A stretch of DNA of 64,000 bases from Apostichopus japonicus (Eukaryota > Echinodermata > Holothuroidea > Aspidochirotida > Stichopodidae), in assembly GCF_037975245.1 (NCBI RefSeq), contig NC_092582.1:6488001-6552000 (forward strand), written 5' to 3'. This document shows, piece after piece, positions 30,204 through 42,040 of this stretch. Position 1 is the first letter of the stretch, and each line of letters opens with the position of its first letter. The position numbers and the translations under genes were made by a program. Under the pieces are notes generated by a model. It was not told the origin of the DNA, made no database searches, and was given only the letters and a program-made list of their open reading frames with translations.

Positions 30204-32730
30204 CTTTTGCAGCGAAACAAAAGTAGTAAGAAGTTTCTGTACAAGAACTCTACACCTCTAATTTGTATATTATTTTATATAGATTTCCTTGGAATAAACT
30301 AACAGGATTTATCGCTCAGTTTTGATCAATTTAATGAGTCTTGCGTTTGCTTATATCGATAAGTTGGAAATTCACCTAAAATGTGTTGACCACTTCACAC
30401 TTTTTGTATGAAATGTGTAGATGCCAAGTACTGTCGTTTATGATGAATACGTCTATATTCGTTTGTACATGCTTCTGTGTGACCAGTGAAGTGCTATTGA
30501 CGGACGGGCAGTAGAAGTGACGTCATGAATCACGTGACAGATGATAAGAAAAAATGCTTTGCGTAACGACCGATCAAAGTAATATTAAAATCGGGTAAAA
30601 TAATTTTTCTTTGCAGCTAAGAAAAAGTTTTAATCGTTGCTCCCAATTAATGGTATCACACAGACTTGAAAAATCACGGCAAAAATACAGTTAGGAACTG
30701 TACATGTGCTCTCTGTAAATGCACTGGTAAAATAGCGATATGTTGAAAATATGATTGTTATCTCGCTTTCCTACAATGTTACAAAATATAATCCATTCAT
30801 CATAACTGAAACGTCATTAATCTGGTACCAAATGTAATCCGAAGAATAGTTCAAATAATTGTTTTTTTTAATTATTATTTTGTATATTTCAATTGCTCAC
30901 ATTTTCTATATCCGTCTACTTGATTTGAATTTGATTATTGTTCCACTTTAAAATTCCAATGAAAAACAGTAGAAAAGAACATGAATGTTACAACAACCAA
31001 AATGAAAGAAAACAGCAAAATTTATCCAGGAAACTCGTCACCGTCATGAGATCATCAACACTATCAACAAACTGAAGGCAAGACGTTGAGGCTGAGCGAA
31101 CTGACGCTATACTGACGCTGACAGTGATTCGTTAATTATTAAAATATAATACTGTTGTTTGTTTGTTACCACCTTCAAAAGACGCCACTAAACTTTTCTT
31201 ACGTAAAAAAATCTCATTTCTCCTCAAGTTTTAATTTTGATGCTTTCAACAGCACTCAAAAAATGAAGTGCCGTGTTTTTTGTCTTAAAGAACTAATATC
31301 CTTCATTCTCTGAAAAGTAGTTAATCATTCATATAAAAAAGTCATAAAGTATCTTCAATAATAGCTAGAGTCCTTTCCGGACTTCTTATGCCTATCGGGT
31401 GAAACCACACTCAGATATAGACCCTTACTTTAGTTACTAGTTTTGTTTGAATAAGTTCGTCTTTTTCTCACTTTTTAAAGATTTATTTTTTTTTAAATGA
31501 ATGAGGATTTTCTATATCACAGTCACTTATATTCCTGTTATTTATCAACCAGGGCACTTGAAAATTCTTTCGTTATTCTTTTCATTCTTTATATACTAAA
31601 GGCAAATATATGAACTTCGTTACATCGATGGTGACAGCGAGCGGTTAATTAATTATACTTCAAGGTGTTATTTAATGGGAAAATTTCGCGAAACTTTATC
31701 ATTTTGAGAACACATGCACAAATTGTAAAATAACCTCATAATGCTCTCAGTTCTTGAAGGGGCTGGGGAGAGAGGGGGAGGGGAAGGAGAGGTTAGGATG
31801 ACGTTATCCGAAAAAGTATAATATTCACAAAGGAGGAATAATCCTCCAAGTTATACATTTTTTTTACATAATTTCACCAGATTGCTAAATAAAAATTGAA
31901 GGCAAAAAACAAGCAAAAAAAATAAGGACATATAAATCGTTTATCTCATACGCACATCTCAATTAGCTCATCTGGATGAGAGAAACACTTGAAATATCAA
32001 GTTAGGAATATTACATTTAACTAAATATAATTGCAAATTAACATGACATTTTCTAGTGAAACGCTGTGGCTCTCTCGACCAATGACATTCGTGTGACATA
32101 CACAGTGATGATGGGTCGCATACGCAATCCACCAAATTTTCCATAAAGTTACCGACCTGATCCTGTAGAACCTATAGCCTACCATACTCTCACCCGCTAT
32201 TAATTTTCCTGAAAAAAAAATCATCCACCATTGCTCCATTGCCCGCCCTACAGACTATTACGTCATACTCTCAAGTAATCCACCTTCTTTCATTTAATAA
32301 CCGTCGCACAGTATTGACTCCTAAACGTATTAAAGATTTCAAAGATTCAATCTAATCTTCAACTAAAATACATCCCAACTGCCCTGACGTCATTAGGTAT
32401 CAAAGTTGTATTCGTTTACATTATGATCATGACATTTTAAGTTCTATTTGTATATTGCGAAAGAAACATTTTTTTTTTTTTTTTATTATCATGAAGTAAA
32501 AGATTCGATTCCCTTTCAAGTCAATAATTTCGTTTTGGGGTCTTGAACACATATTTTTATTACTATATCCTCGGTTGTATGCCTAACTTATATACATCAG
32601 TATCGTTTTCAATGTACACAGAACTACTGCTCATTAATGGGTCGAGTTTACACCGTATTGAGTATCCACCACCGATATTAATTTAATAAATTCAATTTCT
32701 TCACCAAGATTAAATGTTACTTCCGTGAAT
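30204..32730. other. Intergenic between GPCR copies 1 and 2
   Basis: AT-rich. No frame with recognisable motifs and no fourth receptor relic that I can see. A poly-T tract at 32468–32483 and a G-rich patch at 31755–31790 are the only marked features. Confidence 0.4.
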
Positions 32731-34020
32731 TTATTTCCTTCTAAGTATATAGCGAATAAATAGCTCACGATACGCCTTACTCATCACGGCGTAAATGAAA
32801 GGATTCACCATAGAGTTACAACACAATATTAATAATGTTATACATTGTGCCCGTAACATTCTAACCGTAACAGGTACAAAGTAATATACGGTACTTGCTA
32901 TGTAATACGGCATCCAAAAACAGTGGAATACTTGAACGAATATCAAAACATTCTTAGTAGCTTTGAACATTCTCTTTCTTTCCAGAGAAATTCGTTTCTG
33001 AAGTAAAATTAAGCCTTGTCGCTTTCGTGATGTCGTCACACCATCACTGTACGCCATCTTTGATGCATTTCCATCGGGGATTAGTGTAGTTGGTGGCGCT
33101 AGACTATTTTGACGTGCTGTATAACCGTCTGATTGACGACTGCTGAGTCCAAGTTCGTTGTCGAAAGCACTTTGAAACCCTATCAAGGTGATTGAAAGTT
33201 TCTCTTTCTTTTGTTTAAAGTCTACAATTGTCTCATTTTCCTTTGTGTCTTTTGATATAAACACATTCCGTAACTGAATGCATGTGGATTTGTTTCTGTG
33301 CTTCCACTCGTGCCAAATTTCCTGGCAGAGGGTTCTGTCTGTAATGCCTAAGTTCACCATACATTGTTGTAATTGTTCACGGGTTCTGATCCAAATCTTG
33401 TACAATACCAACATATTCAAGACGACAATGATATTAAATGGTATCACAAAATCACAAAATAACATCACCGCTTTTAGGCTTCCCTTCTTTTTGCTAATCA
33501 ATGGCCATTCTTGCGGACAAGCGTAAAACGTGTCTATTGAAAGCACGTAAACCATAATTTGTGAAAATAGCGCTAACCCGATACAGATAATCCAGACGAC
33601 TGCTAGCTTCATCCACGCTTGTTTCTTCCTTTGTTTCAATCGATAGGTGATCGGATCAGATACCATTAAATATCGATCGTAACTGATCAATATTAAAGAT
33701 GAAACAGACAGATAAAGGCACAAATGAAAACAAAGATTCCAAAGAATGTATAACCAAAACTCAGGTGACGGCCTACCAATCACTAGCCAGATGAAGAACC
33801 ATCCGAAAGAGACCACGCCCATTCCTAGATCTGCTATTGCCAGATTGAAAATGTACGTATTCAGAGTCAGACGCCTAATTTTCTTACATTTAAAGTAAGA
33901 TAGAATGGTGAAGGAGTTTCCGATCAGAGTGATAAATCCTAACGTGAATATCAGTATGAAAATAAACACGCCAGGTTCCTGCATTACGATATGTTCTGAG
34001 CAAGAACTGTTGTTATCCAT
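32731..34020 (-). CDS. Orphan class A GPCR, copy 2
   Basis: A single-exon receptor of 429 aa. TM1 GNSFTILSYF, TM2 NLAIADLGMG (Asp2.50), TM3 end SYDRYLMVSDP, TM4 AVVWIICIGLA, TM5 FVIPFNIIVVLN, TM6 FHCFWMPYYI, TM7 NSMVNPFIYAVMSKAY, then helix 8 and an abrupt YILRRK end. Surface N-glycosylation at N3/N4 (NNSS). Loop 3 is about 150 residues with basic ends, expected for G-protein coupling. Counting back from Arg3.50, position 3.32 is Phe (amine receptors have Asp) and 3.25 is Tyr (the usual disulphide Cys is missing). TM6 has FWMP where CWxP is normal. The ligand is unknown; the plasma membrane is the inferred location. Confidence 0.9.
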   Translation of the reverse strand: MDNNSSCSEHIVMQEPGVFIFILIFTLGFITLIGNSFTILSYFKCKKIRRLTLNTYIFNLAIADLGMGVVSFGWFFIWLVIGRPSPEFWLYILWNLCFHLCLYLSVSSLILISYDRYLMVSDPITYRLKQRKKQAWMKLAVVWIICIGLALFSQIMVYVLSIDTFYACPQEWPLISKKKGSLKAVMLFCDFVIPFNIIVVLNMLVLYKIWIRTREQLQQCMVNLGITDRTLCQEIWHEWKHRNKSTCIQLRNVFISKDTKENETIVDFKQKKEKLSITLIGFQSAFDNELGLSSRQSDGYTARQNSLAPPTTLIPDGNASKMAYSDGVTTSRKRQGLILLQKRISLERKRMFKATKNVLIFVQVFHCFWMPYYIASTVYYFVPVTVRMLRAQCITLLILCCNSMVNPFIYAVMSKAYRELFIRYILRRK

Positions 34021-35570
34021 TTTGACGAATATCGGTCTTTCTTTGATAACATCAGTGAAGTAAACAAAACAAATATAAGTAGAACTGTTTTTAAATTGGT
34101 TTGGGTTTGTGTCTCTGATTTTAAAATGAAATAAACAAATTATAACAGCTTTATTTGAATGTGGTAGGCTATCAGTTGTGTCAACAGAGAATAGCCAGTT
34201 TCATCGCGGAATAGGTTATATCCAATAGAAAACAATTTAGTACCCTTTGCCCTGTCCGAATTGTTTACTTGGCACAACTTTCGTCAAGGAATCTTTTTTT
34301 CTAGGTATGTATTCCCAAGTCACGTGACTCGAAGAGCCACTAGCGCCTTTCAGTTTAGATTTCAGGTTTAAAGGATACGTCCAAACCTTAGATCAAAGGT
34401 CGATATGACTGTTTGAAAAGTTTCATATAAAAAGAATACATTCCTTTGGCATAATCGATCCGTTTAGAAATTATTTAGTTCTTTTCGTCCACACTACAAC
34501 CTTCGCCAAATTACAGAAAGGAACCGCTACCATTAGTACTTACGGAAATGTGTGTGTGTGTATCTCTCTTTGACGACCGTGATACAGTAGAAAAATTATC
34601 ACGTGACCAACTATCTCACTAACGACAGTACCGTCGACCAATCGTCTTTCTTTATATAGTTTGATACGTACGTATGTCGAATAAAAATGACGTAATTAAA
34701 ATAAAAAATAGACTTCCGAGGTAAAGTAGTTCCGGCTATATTGAATGTAAGAGAGCACACGAAGCAAAATTCTTCATTTCCGATAAATTTAATTAGAAGT
34801 GAAAAAACAGGAAACAAATGAAGAGTATAAAATCCATTTCCCCACGTAGAGAGTATTTTCCGATTAAAGATCATATTGAAGTTCTTATTATAAAACTCTA
34901 AGAAGAGAGGTCGCTCTTTTGAAATTAATTAAATTAATAATTATTAACAATTCGAAATCGATCGATGAGAGACTTTTGAGATTCGGATGTGATGGTTTCA
35001 AATTAACTTGAGATGGCGTTAAAAATTACACAAAGCAAAATATACAAGATAATGAAATAAACTAAGACATCCCATGCACTGAAACGGAAAACTTTCTCGC
35101 CACACGTACATCAGTTTATAGAACGGATTTACGCATGCGGATGTTAGATCACCTCCGGTTCATGCAACTTGTCCACAACCGGGTTTTAGGGAGGGTGAGG
35201 GGTGTCGGAGAGGGGTAGGACGGGGGGGGGGTGTAATGATTCATGTCAGCATTTATCAGTCTGTATTCAAGACTGATGGATGAATAGTTGACTTGACTTA
35301 AGCAAGCTACTTAAGTGAAATATTTCCTGGAACGTCCGCGTGAAATATTTGCAAATATACTGAATAATGAGATAATTATGTTCGCTTTAGAGGCTATATG
35401 AAACAAATACTAAATAGCATGAATCTAATAAAAAAAACTAAACTAAAAACGTTTAGTCACATTTATTTGGATGAATTCGTTGTGGTCCTATAGTGAATGC
35501 CATTGCCATTGTGCAATATAAACATATATATACTTACTATCTATAATTAGAAATAAAAATAAAAATAAAA
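34021..35570. other. Intergenic upstream of GPCR copy 2
   Basis: Presumed promoter side of copy 2, with no identifiable core elements. A GT-rich stretch (34548–34562) and a G-run (35221–35232) occur. No gene recognised. Confidence 0.4.
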
Positions 35571-35730
35571 TAAAATTGTTAGCAAACTGCTTATCCACTA
35601 GAGAGCCTGTGTAGGACAATGTGTAAAAGTAAGTTGACCTGACGCTTCGATCCAGCAGGATCTTTTTTCAGAGGCTAAATGACAAGTAACTGTAACAGAA
35701 GGGACAAAAACACGCACAGAATACGCACTA
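35571..35730 (+). repeat. Interspersed repeat with GATCC/GGATC stem
   Basis: Contains GCAAACTGCTTATCCACTAG, then GTGTAAAAGTAAGTTGACCTGA, then the CGATCC…GGATC stem and TTCAGAGGCTAAATGACA. The same ordered sequence occurs in MDN1 intron DNA at 62147–62400, and the stem alone near 43460–43520. It is a dispersed family; see the finding on its hairpin. Confidence 0.65.
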
Positions 35731-36650
35731 TCTACAAATAGACTACGCACTATCTACAAATAGTTGAGAAAAAGTCTTAACGCTGATTTAGTCAAAACAA
35801 AATATAATTGCTGAATAACGTTTAGATTAAATGTTGTATCATATAACCTGAATGTTAACCAACCGTTCGCGAATCAATGTAACGTTACAAAGAATCCGCC
35901 TTTTTAGAAACATGTCAGCATTTTAAAGTACCTTGTATATATCCCCACCCAATATTAGAATAGTTAGAATAATTTCATATGTTAAAGTGCTTTATAACAA
36001 TCAGGGCGGATCCAAGGTGTGCAATACATATTATAATTACGAATGTAGAAATGTATACGCTGTCACTGAATCCTTTAGAATTCGATAAAACCCATTAACG
36101 AATAGCTTATTTCATGTACAATAAAAAGGTTATTTTATTATATCCAACAAAGATGGCCACCGCCGTCCCATGTATGAGAACACCCGAACATTGCTCGATG
36201 TATTCATTAAAATAAATCTCACCAAGTATATAAGGATTACTTTAGACAGACATTTAGTCTATATTTGTCAAATTACTCCAGGTAAATACAATTAGCCTTC
36301 AATATTAATATTCTGGATTTCAAGATAATCTGCTTTAAAATATGAAAATATGTCTGTAATGCTCCTTTAAGGTCAACTGGACAATGACGTCAGCTCCTCG
36401 GTGCAGGTATTAAACTTGAATGTTCATCCGCTGTTTTATAATCTTAATACTTCGCCAAACTATGTTCTTTTGATTTCATAGAAACAATAGAACACCCGTA
36501 TATAGTTAATATTCAACATAATATTTCCTTGACAAATTTTTTCCGTGAAAAAGTTCCGTGAGGTCACAATAGTCTCTTGTTCATTGTTTGTTTCATGTTG
36601 AAAAACTGGCCGAATTCTCCGTGTTGTAGACTTAGTAGCCCAGCCACTTT
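35731..36650. other. Intergenic, no gene recognised
   Basis: AT-rich DNA between repeats, downstream of GPCR copy 3. A short direct repeat ACGCACTATCTACAAATAG occurs twice at 35724–35763. Confidence 0.4.
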
Positions 36651-36654
36651 ATTA

Positions 36655-36992
36655 ATAATAAACATAATAGTAATAATCAGCAGTTATTTTTACGACGCTT
36701 AAGCGACCACAAATGTGGGTGAAACCCGCCAGGGCTTATGGATTACAACTTACACGTCGGGTGGCTTCCAAATCAACATTTGGAATCTGTTCAATTGAGA
36801 AAGTCATTTCAGATAGGAAAACTTTAGATTGCTCTTAGATGAAAAAAACCCACGGCCAACTATGACCCGGCCGGGTATCAAACCCGGAACCTCCCGATTG
36901 CTAACCCTAATTGCTTCAAATGCCACCGCCTTTATTTTAAATCCACTTGGCCACAACACCGTGGCCACTCGGCCGCAGCAATTGATGAGACT
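36655..36992 (-). mobile_element. tRNA-derived SINE
   Basis: On the minus strand, from about 36992, the sequence begins GCGGCCGAGTGGCC and contains an A-box-like TGGCCAAGTGG and a B-box-like GGGTTTGATACCCGG (plus 36874–36895), then an unrelated body and a TTATTA-type 3' tail near 36650–36680. This is the layout of a pol III SINE with a tRNA-like head. The head has an over-long insert between A and B boxes, so it is not a functional tRNA. Confidence 0.6.
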
Positions 36993-37064
36993 ACAGTCAA
37001 ATACTGTCAACGATCCGCAATAAATCAGTTAGTAGTATGTACCAGATATTGCTTTCGCTATATT

Positions 37065-38390
37065 CTATTTCCTCCGAAGGATATAACGAGAAAGAAATTC
37101 ACGATACGATTTACTCATCATTGCGTAAAGAAAAGGATTAATCAATGAATTACAACATAGAAGTAACATAGCGATAGATTGTGCCCGATATATCGCTGTT
37201 GACGGCGGCACGAAATATGAGACCAATGTCACAATATAAAACGGCATCCAACAAAGATGGAAAACTTGAACAAAGACGAGAACACCGCTTGTAGCTTTCA
37301 GTAAACGTTTTCTTTCTAAAGACATTCTCTTCTTCAGTAACAGCAAAGCTTGCTTGTTCTGAGGTGTAATGACGTCATCACCTATGGTTTGGTGTGTGTT
37401 GTTTTCGACACGGTCGCCATTTAACCCTGCAGGTTGAGATGGCAAATTGCTTTGAGGTGACGAGTTTCTGGGGACTGTCGCTGGAGTTTCAGAATGATTG
37501 TAAATATTAGGTCGATGAAAACCCGCCAAGAGAATAGACAAAAAGTCGATTTGGTAGGTAACGTTACCTACGTTATGGTCACCTCCATTCCATGTAAACC
37601 AGTTTCGAAAGTAACTACATCTTAATTTTTGTTTTTGCTTCCATTCCATCCAATATTCACGACGTAACATCGTTTCTGTGATTCCTAGATCTAACATCCA
37701 TCGCTTTAGTTGATTGTGTGTCCGCTTCCATATTTTGAATAACACCATTACATTTAAAACAACTATAATGCTGAATGGAATTAAAAAATCAGCAACCAGT
37801 GTCAAGGACAAGGATACGTTTTTAGCTCTATGAATAATAATTGGAAATTCCGAAAGACACAAATAATAAACATCGTAAAAGAGCCAGTAAAGTAAGAGTT
37901 GTGAAGCAAGAGACAACATAAAACAGAAGATCCACGTGATTGCTAGTTTCTTCCAAGCCTTCTTCTTTCTCTCTTTAAATCGATAATTGATCGGATCCGA
38001 TACCATAACATATCGATCTAAACTGATAAATATTAAAGAGGAAACTGACAAGTAAAGACACAAATGAAATATAAAATTCCAAATAAGCGACGACCACATC
38101 GTAACGTACGGTATCTTAAAAACGAGATAAAGAAAGAAACCCCAAAATGTAATGATTCCCATGCCTAAGTCAGCAATAGCTAGGTTAAATATGTAAGTAT
38201 TAAGAGTTAATCGTCTAATGTTATCAGATAGTAGGTAAGAAAGTATGGTGAAGGAGTTACCGATCACTGTAATTAATCCAAGCAAGAATAACGTTATCGA
38301 AAGAAAAACAGTTTCTTCTAAAAAGTAGTCATAGCAACCTTCGGTAATATTATCCTGATTCGTTGATGTCTCATTCATATAATTCGCCAT
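37065..38390 (-). CDS. Orphan class A GPCR, copy 3
   Basis: A single-exon receptor of 441 aa, closest in layout to copy 2. N-terminal N-glycosylation sites (NET at 6, NIT at 14), TM1 GNSFTILSYL, TM2 NLAIADLGMG, TM3 end SLDRYVMVSDP, TM5 FLIPFSIIVVLN, TM6 FHLCWMPFYI (canonical CWxP), TM7 NSLINPFLYAMMSKSY, ending SRYILRRK. Loop 3 shares LSI.L.GF and KKRMSLERKR-type blocks with copy 2. Like its neighbours it has Phe at 3.32, no Cys at 3.25 and a lone Cys in the second extracellular loop. The three copies share orientation, ends and lack of introns, which indicates tandem duplication. Ligand unknown. Confidence 0.92.
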   Translation of the reverse strand: MANYMNETSTNQDNITEGCYDYFLEETVFLSITLFLLGLITVIGNSFTILSYLLSDNIRRLTLNTYIFNLAIADLGMGIITFWGFFLYLVFKIPYVTMWSSLIWNFIFHLCLYLSVSSLIFISLDRYVMVSDPINYRFKERKKKAWKKLAITWIFCFMLSLASQLLLYWLFYDVYYLCLSEFPIIIHRAKNVSLSLTLVADFLIPFSIIVVLNVMVLFKIWKRTHNQLKRWMLDLGITETMLRREYWMEWKQKQKLRCSYFRNWFTWNGGDHNVGNVTYQIDFLSILLAGFHRPNIYNHSETPATVPRNSSPQSNLPSQPAGLNGDRVENNTHQTIGDDVITPQNKQALLLLKKRMSLERKRLLKATSGVLVFVQVFHLCWMPFYIVTLVSYFVPPSTAIYRAQSIAMLLLCCNSLINPFLYAMMSKSYREFLSRYILRRK

Positions 38391-38772
38391 GTTTGATTAT
38401 TAGAATGTGAATGCTCCAATCACTTCCTATAAATAAAAACGTGATAATTCAGCAAGGTATACTTAACATTTGTGAACCGCCGCTCTTCCTAGAACGGTTG
38501 CTATGCGAATGTTCTTACATGTTATGCTCTTTGTATACGGTCAAAGGACTGTCCCTGAAAAAATACTGTCGCGCACTTTAAGTCTGCGTCCAATTACACG
38601 GCTTGCACGTACACTAGACTGTATGTAATCTGTACCATTGTAACGATATCTCATCATGAAAGCGAAGTGACTGTGAGTGACGTCATAAATAAGTGTGAAA
38701 TTAACGGCACAACGAATTGCAAATCTTGATTTATTCCAAACACTGATTTCGAGATTTCGGAGAATACTGTAC

Positions 38773-39703
38773 GCATATGGCCATAGGCGTCAGCAGGTTT
38801 CAGAAAGTGAGGGGGACACTATACTATCTAAGCGGAGCGCCACCATTGGTTGGCGCGTAGCGTACCAGAAAATTTTGGGTACATAAGACCCCCTAGATCG
38901 CAGGAGACGGCCTTCCTGAGTCGTTTTTAGTTACATCAGAACCAGATCTGTGAGGAGAAATTTTGTCTCACAAAACTAAATCCCGACAGAAAGTACTGGT
39001 AGAAAGATGCCGTTCTGACACCAAGGGAGACGAATTACACAGCGTCCATCTCAAACGAAATATTGAAAAAGTGGCGCCGTCACCTCCGGGATGAGTGGAG
39101 TGGTATATATAATACATGCATGTAGGTGCGGGACGTCAGTTGTTATGTACCCAGGTACTTTAATAATAATAATCAGAAAAGGCACCGCGCGCAGAGCGTG
39201 TGTAGCGCCTAGCCGGCACTCAACAATAAAGATCTACCATATCCGGCGAATACATGTAGCCTTAATTACTTAACCCCTACACCCCTATTCGTCCGTCCAG
39301 TCTAAGGGACTGGAGGTAGTGATATGAACATAGTAACTCATCACCATCTACCTGTATGGCTTACCTAATCCCTTGGAACCCATACAAACAACATGTGTGC
39401 AAGATTCAATACACTTTCGAATGGTCTCTCCCCCCCCCCCCCCGAACGAATTAAATGGGCAGATTTAGGATATTGGGAGAATGGGAGATAAATGACGGTG
39501 CAAGTGATAGATAGCAGGGGCCCAGGGAGTCCAGATTTCTTGACCGTAATGATAGAAAATCGCGCATATGCATGTAATTTTTTTTAATAACTACTCTGAA
39601 AAGTGGGTGGGACAAATGATATGATATCCCCTCCACTTTTGAAAGTGGGGGGGGGGGGGCATGTCCCCCCGTCCCCCACCTGTTGACGCCCATGCATATG
39701 GCC
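38773..39703. mobile_element. TIR element with 10-bp target duplication
   Basis: The element runs 38783–39693 (911 bp). Ends: left ATAGGCGTCAGCAGG, right (reverse complement) ATGGGCGTCAACAGG. The 10-bp direct repeat GCATATGGCC flanks it at 38773–38782 and 39694–39703. A copy of the GC-hairpin core lies at 38824–38920, just inside the left end. C- and G-runs (39427–39442, 39645–39659) are internal. No transposase frame is visible. A 10-bp duplication is longer than for hAT (8) and would fit Mutator-like elements (about 9–11), but no homology to that group is seen. Confidence 0.85.
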
Positions 39704-41262
39704 TATATAAGCAATTTACAACCTCCAAGCACTTGCGCTGTTGTAACCCAACAGTATAGGCATAGTTGCATAACAGTCGTTTATATATGTAACCCGGTTC
39801 ACAATAATTTCTAAAATAAAAAACATTCACTAAATTATGCACTGTCCTCCAAAGACATCACAGAAGGGCGTACACTTAAAGAGTATATCCGAGAGAAATG
39901 AATTTCCCAGGTACGAAAGGACGCCTTTGTTTTCACAAACAATACATCTGTTTCACTACAGTATATCTGCTGAATTACTACAGCTGGCAATCAGGAAAAT
40001 GCCTTATAAAACATTACAAAATCTGCTGCCACCAATAAAATTCGTGGGACACGGTTAAAAGAAAAACACTTTAGTCCCAAAGACAAACTAGGCCTGTACA
40101 GCGTAATAATAACAGAATTTGCTGAATTTTGCATTGTCCCAGAGTTTCGTTTGCATTATTACTTTCAAGAAAGAAAATTTTATCTAAACGGACTAACTTT
40201 TAGAGAGAATAAAAAAGAAGGTGCTGCTAAAGCATGTGTTGTCTCTGACGACATGACTAATAAATAGTTGATATAATTATAATGCATGGAACAAACGGTA
40301 TCCATATAACAGTGTATGGTTTACGTTCACTGAAGTTCGTTGATGCTATACGACAACAGGGTCTTCTTAATTTGTGTATGTACATATATGCGAAACGGAT
40401 CTATTTTGTTACGCTCTCTTTCAATGTTAGTCTACGGCTTGCTACTATACGGAGATCATGTGTGTTTGTAATATATGCATTGATGACAGACTAAGATTTA
40501 GGTTATATTGTATAACACTTCTGTTTATTACTACGGCGTTCGACTTTATTAACAAACACTTATCGTGAAAACACCAGTAGTTGATAATGACAGAAAGAGC
40601 GGGTAATTTATCACCAGAAGTATTTTGATCATATATTAAAATTTGCTTCTTGGACTTTTTTAATTGAACAATTCGAAGGTGGTAAATTGAAAACGGTATA
40701 AGTACCCTAGATAGTCATTTAGGCTTAAAGTTTGTTAAGTCTGAAGCACAAAGTTTTTTTCGAAATTCATCCAATTATCCACATCTTTGCTAGAAAATTT
40801 TCTTACGAAATGGTCTTGTTTGTAAAGGATAGGTATATATGGAAGGAATTTCACGGAGATGCCCTTTCTGTCAGATAAACCCTTATCAATTTAAGTCTAA
40901 GTGTGATAATAAGTTGGCGAAATTCCTCAAATATATAAATATGTTTAAGTAATCCTTTTGAGTATTATGAAAGAGAGCTTTCTTGTAACCAGATTAGAAA
41001 AGGAATAATTTGAGCAAAATAAAATAAATTTGATTTCTAATGTAACCAGAGGAGCAGAAAGGCTTCTCTGTACATTTTCATTGGAATTAAAAGACCCATC
41101 AATATTGTGTCCTCTTTACGACCCGGTTACACCGAGGTCCAAGTGACTTTCTATATGTAAACCATGACAGAAACTTGGGTTGGTAAACTGCTCGGGCTAC
41201 CATTGTTGAAATAACACCCCAAGTGTATAACATTTACCACTTGTCTCCACCAAGAAGAAGAG
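39704..41262. other. Non-coding stretch, no gene recognised
   Basis: AT-rich, with only short unremarkable frames; no repeat family recognised. Confidence 0.4.
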
Positions 41263-41404
41263 GGGGCTAAGCCGCGCGCTTGTATCGCAGTGATACAAAG
41301 ACGGAGGTTTCAAAAATCAAAACAAAAATCAAAACCAAAAACCAAAATAGGAAGTACGTCGGTACTATATTCATTTGAAAGTTTAGAAATAATTCTCTTT
41401 GAGT

Positions 41405-42040
41405 GGTAAATTCAAGAAGTTTGTCGATCGAGCACCACCACCATCGTAATATATTACTATGCATCGATTCTACAATGGAACAGTAAATAATAAGTTAATA
41501 GACTTACCCGCGCCTTCCTCATTGTTGGTGACTTCAATATTCATATCGACAATCCGAATGACTTCCATGGAACGTGTTTCCTCTCTGTATTTGAAGTTTA
41601 TATTTTTTTACAGCAAAGCGTGAAGACACAATCCATGACAAGTGTCACAGCACCCGGTGTTATGATGACGTCATTGATAACACCCGTGTAAGTAGCCCTC
41701 ACATTTATGTGATTTATTTGTGTGTATTTATTGTTGGTAAATTCAAGACGTTTGTCGATCGAGCACCACCACCATCGTAATATATTACTATGCATCAATT
41801 CTACAATGGTACAGTAAATAATAAGTTAATAGACTTACCCGCGCCTTCCTCATTGTTGGTGACTTCAATATTCATATCGACAATCCGAATAACTTCCATG
41901 GAACGTGTTTCCTCTCTGTATTTGAAGTTTATATTTTTTACAGCAAAGCGTGAAGACACACATCCATGACACGTGTCACCGCACCCGGTGTTATGATGAC
42001 GTCATTGATAACACCCGTGTAAGTAGCCCTCACATTTATG
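41405..42040 (-). repeat. Tandem duplication (~335 bp) of an exon-like block
   Basis: Unit A (about 41405–41738) and unit B (about 41740–42040) are nearly identical and directly repeated. Each contains, on the minus strand, a frame with FKYREETRSMEVIRIVDMNI and EVTNNEEGAG up to a clean donor (GCGCGG|GTAAGTC, near 41510 and 41840), preceded by a segment with VRATYTGVINDVIITPGAVT in another frame. Confidence 0.75.

Noticed and set aside
36860-36992. Functional tRNA gene
   Set aside because: A- and B-box-like words are present but too far apart, with no cloverleaf that I can fold; a SINE head fits better.
32731-38390. Aminergic (muscarinic or histamine) receptor identity
   Set aside because: Overall resemblance is real, but Asp3.32, required for amine binding, is absent, so I name them only as orphan class A receptors.
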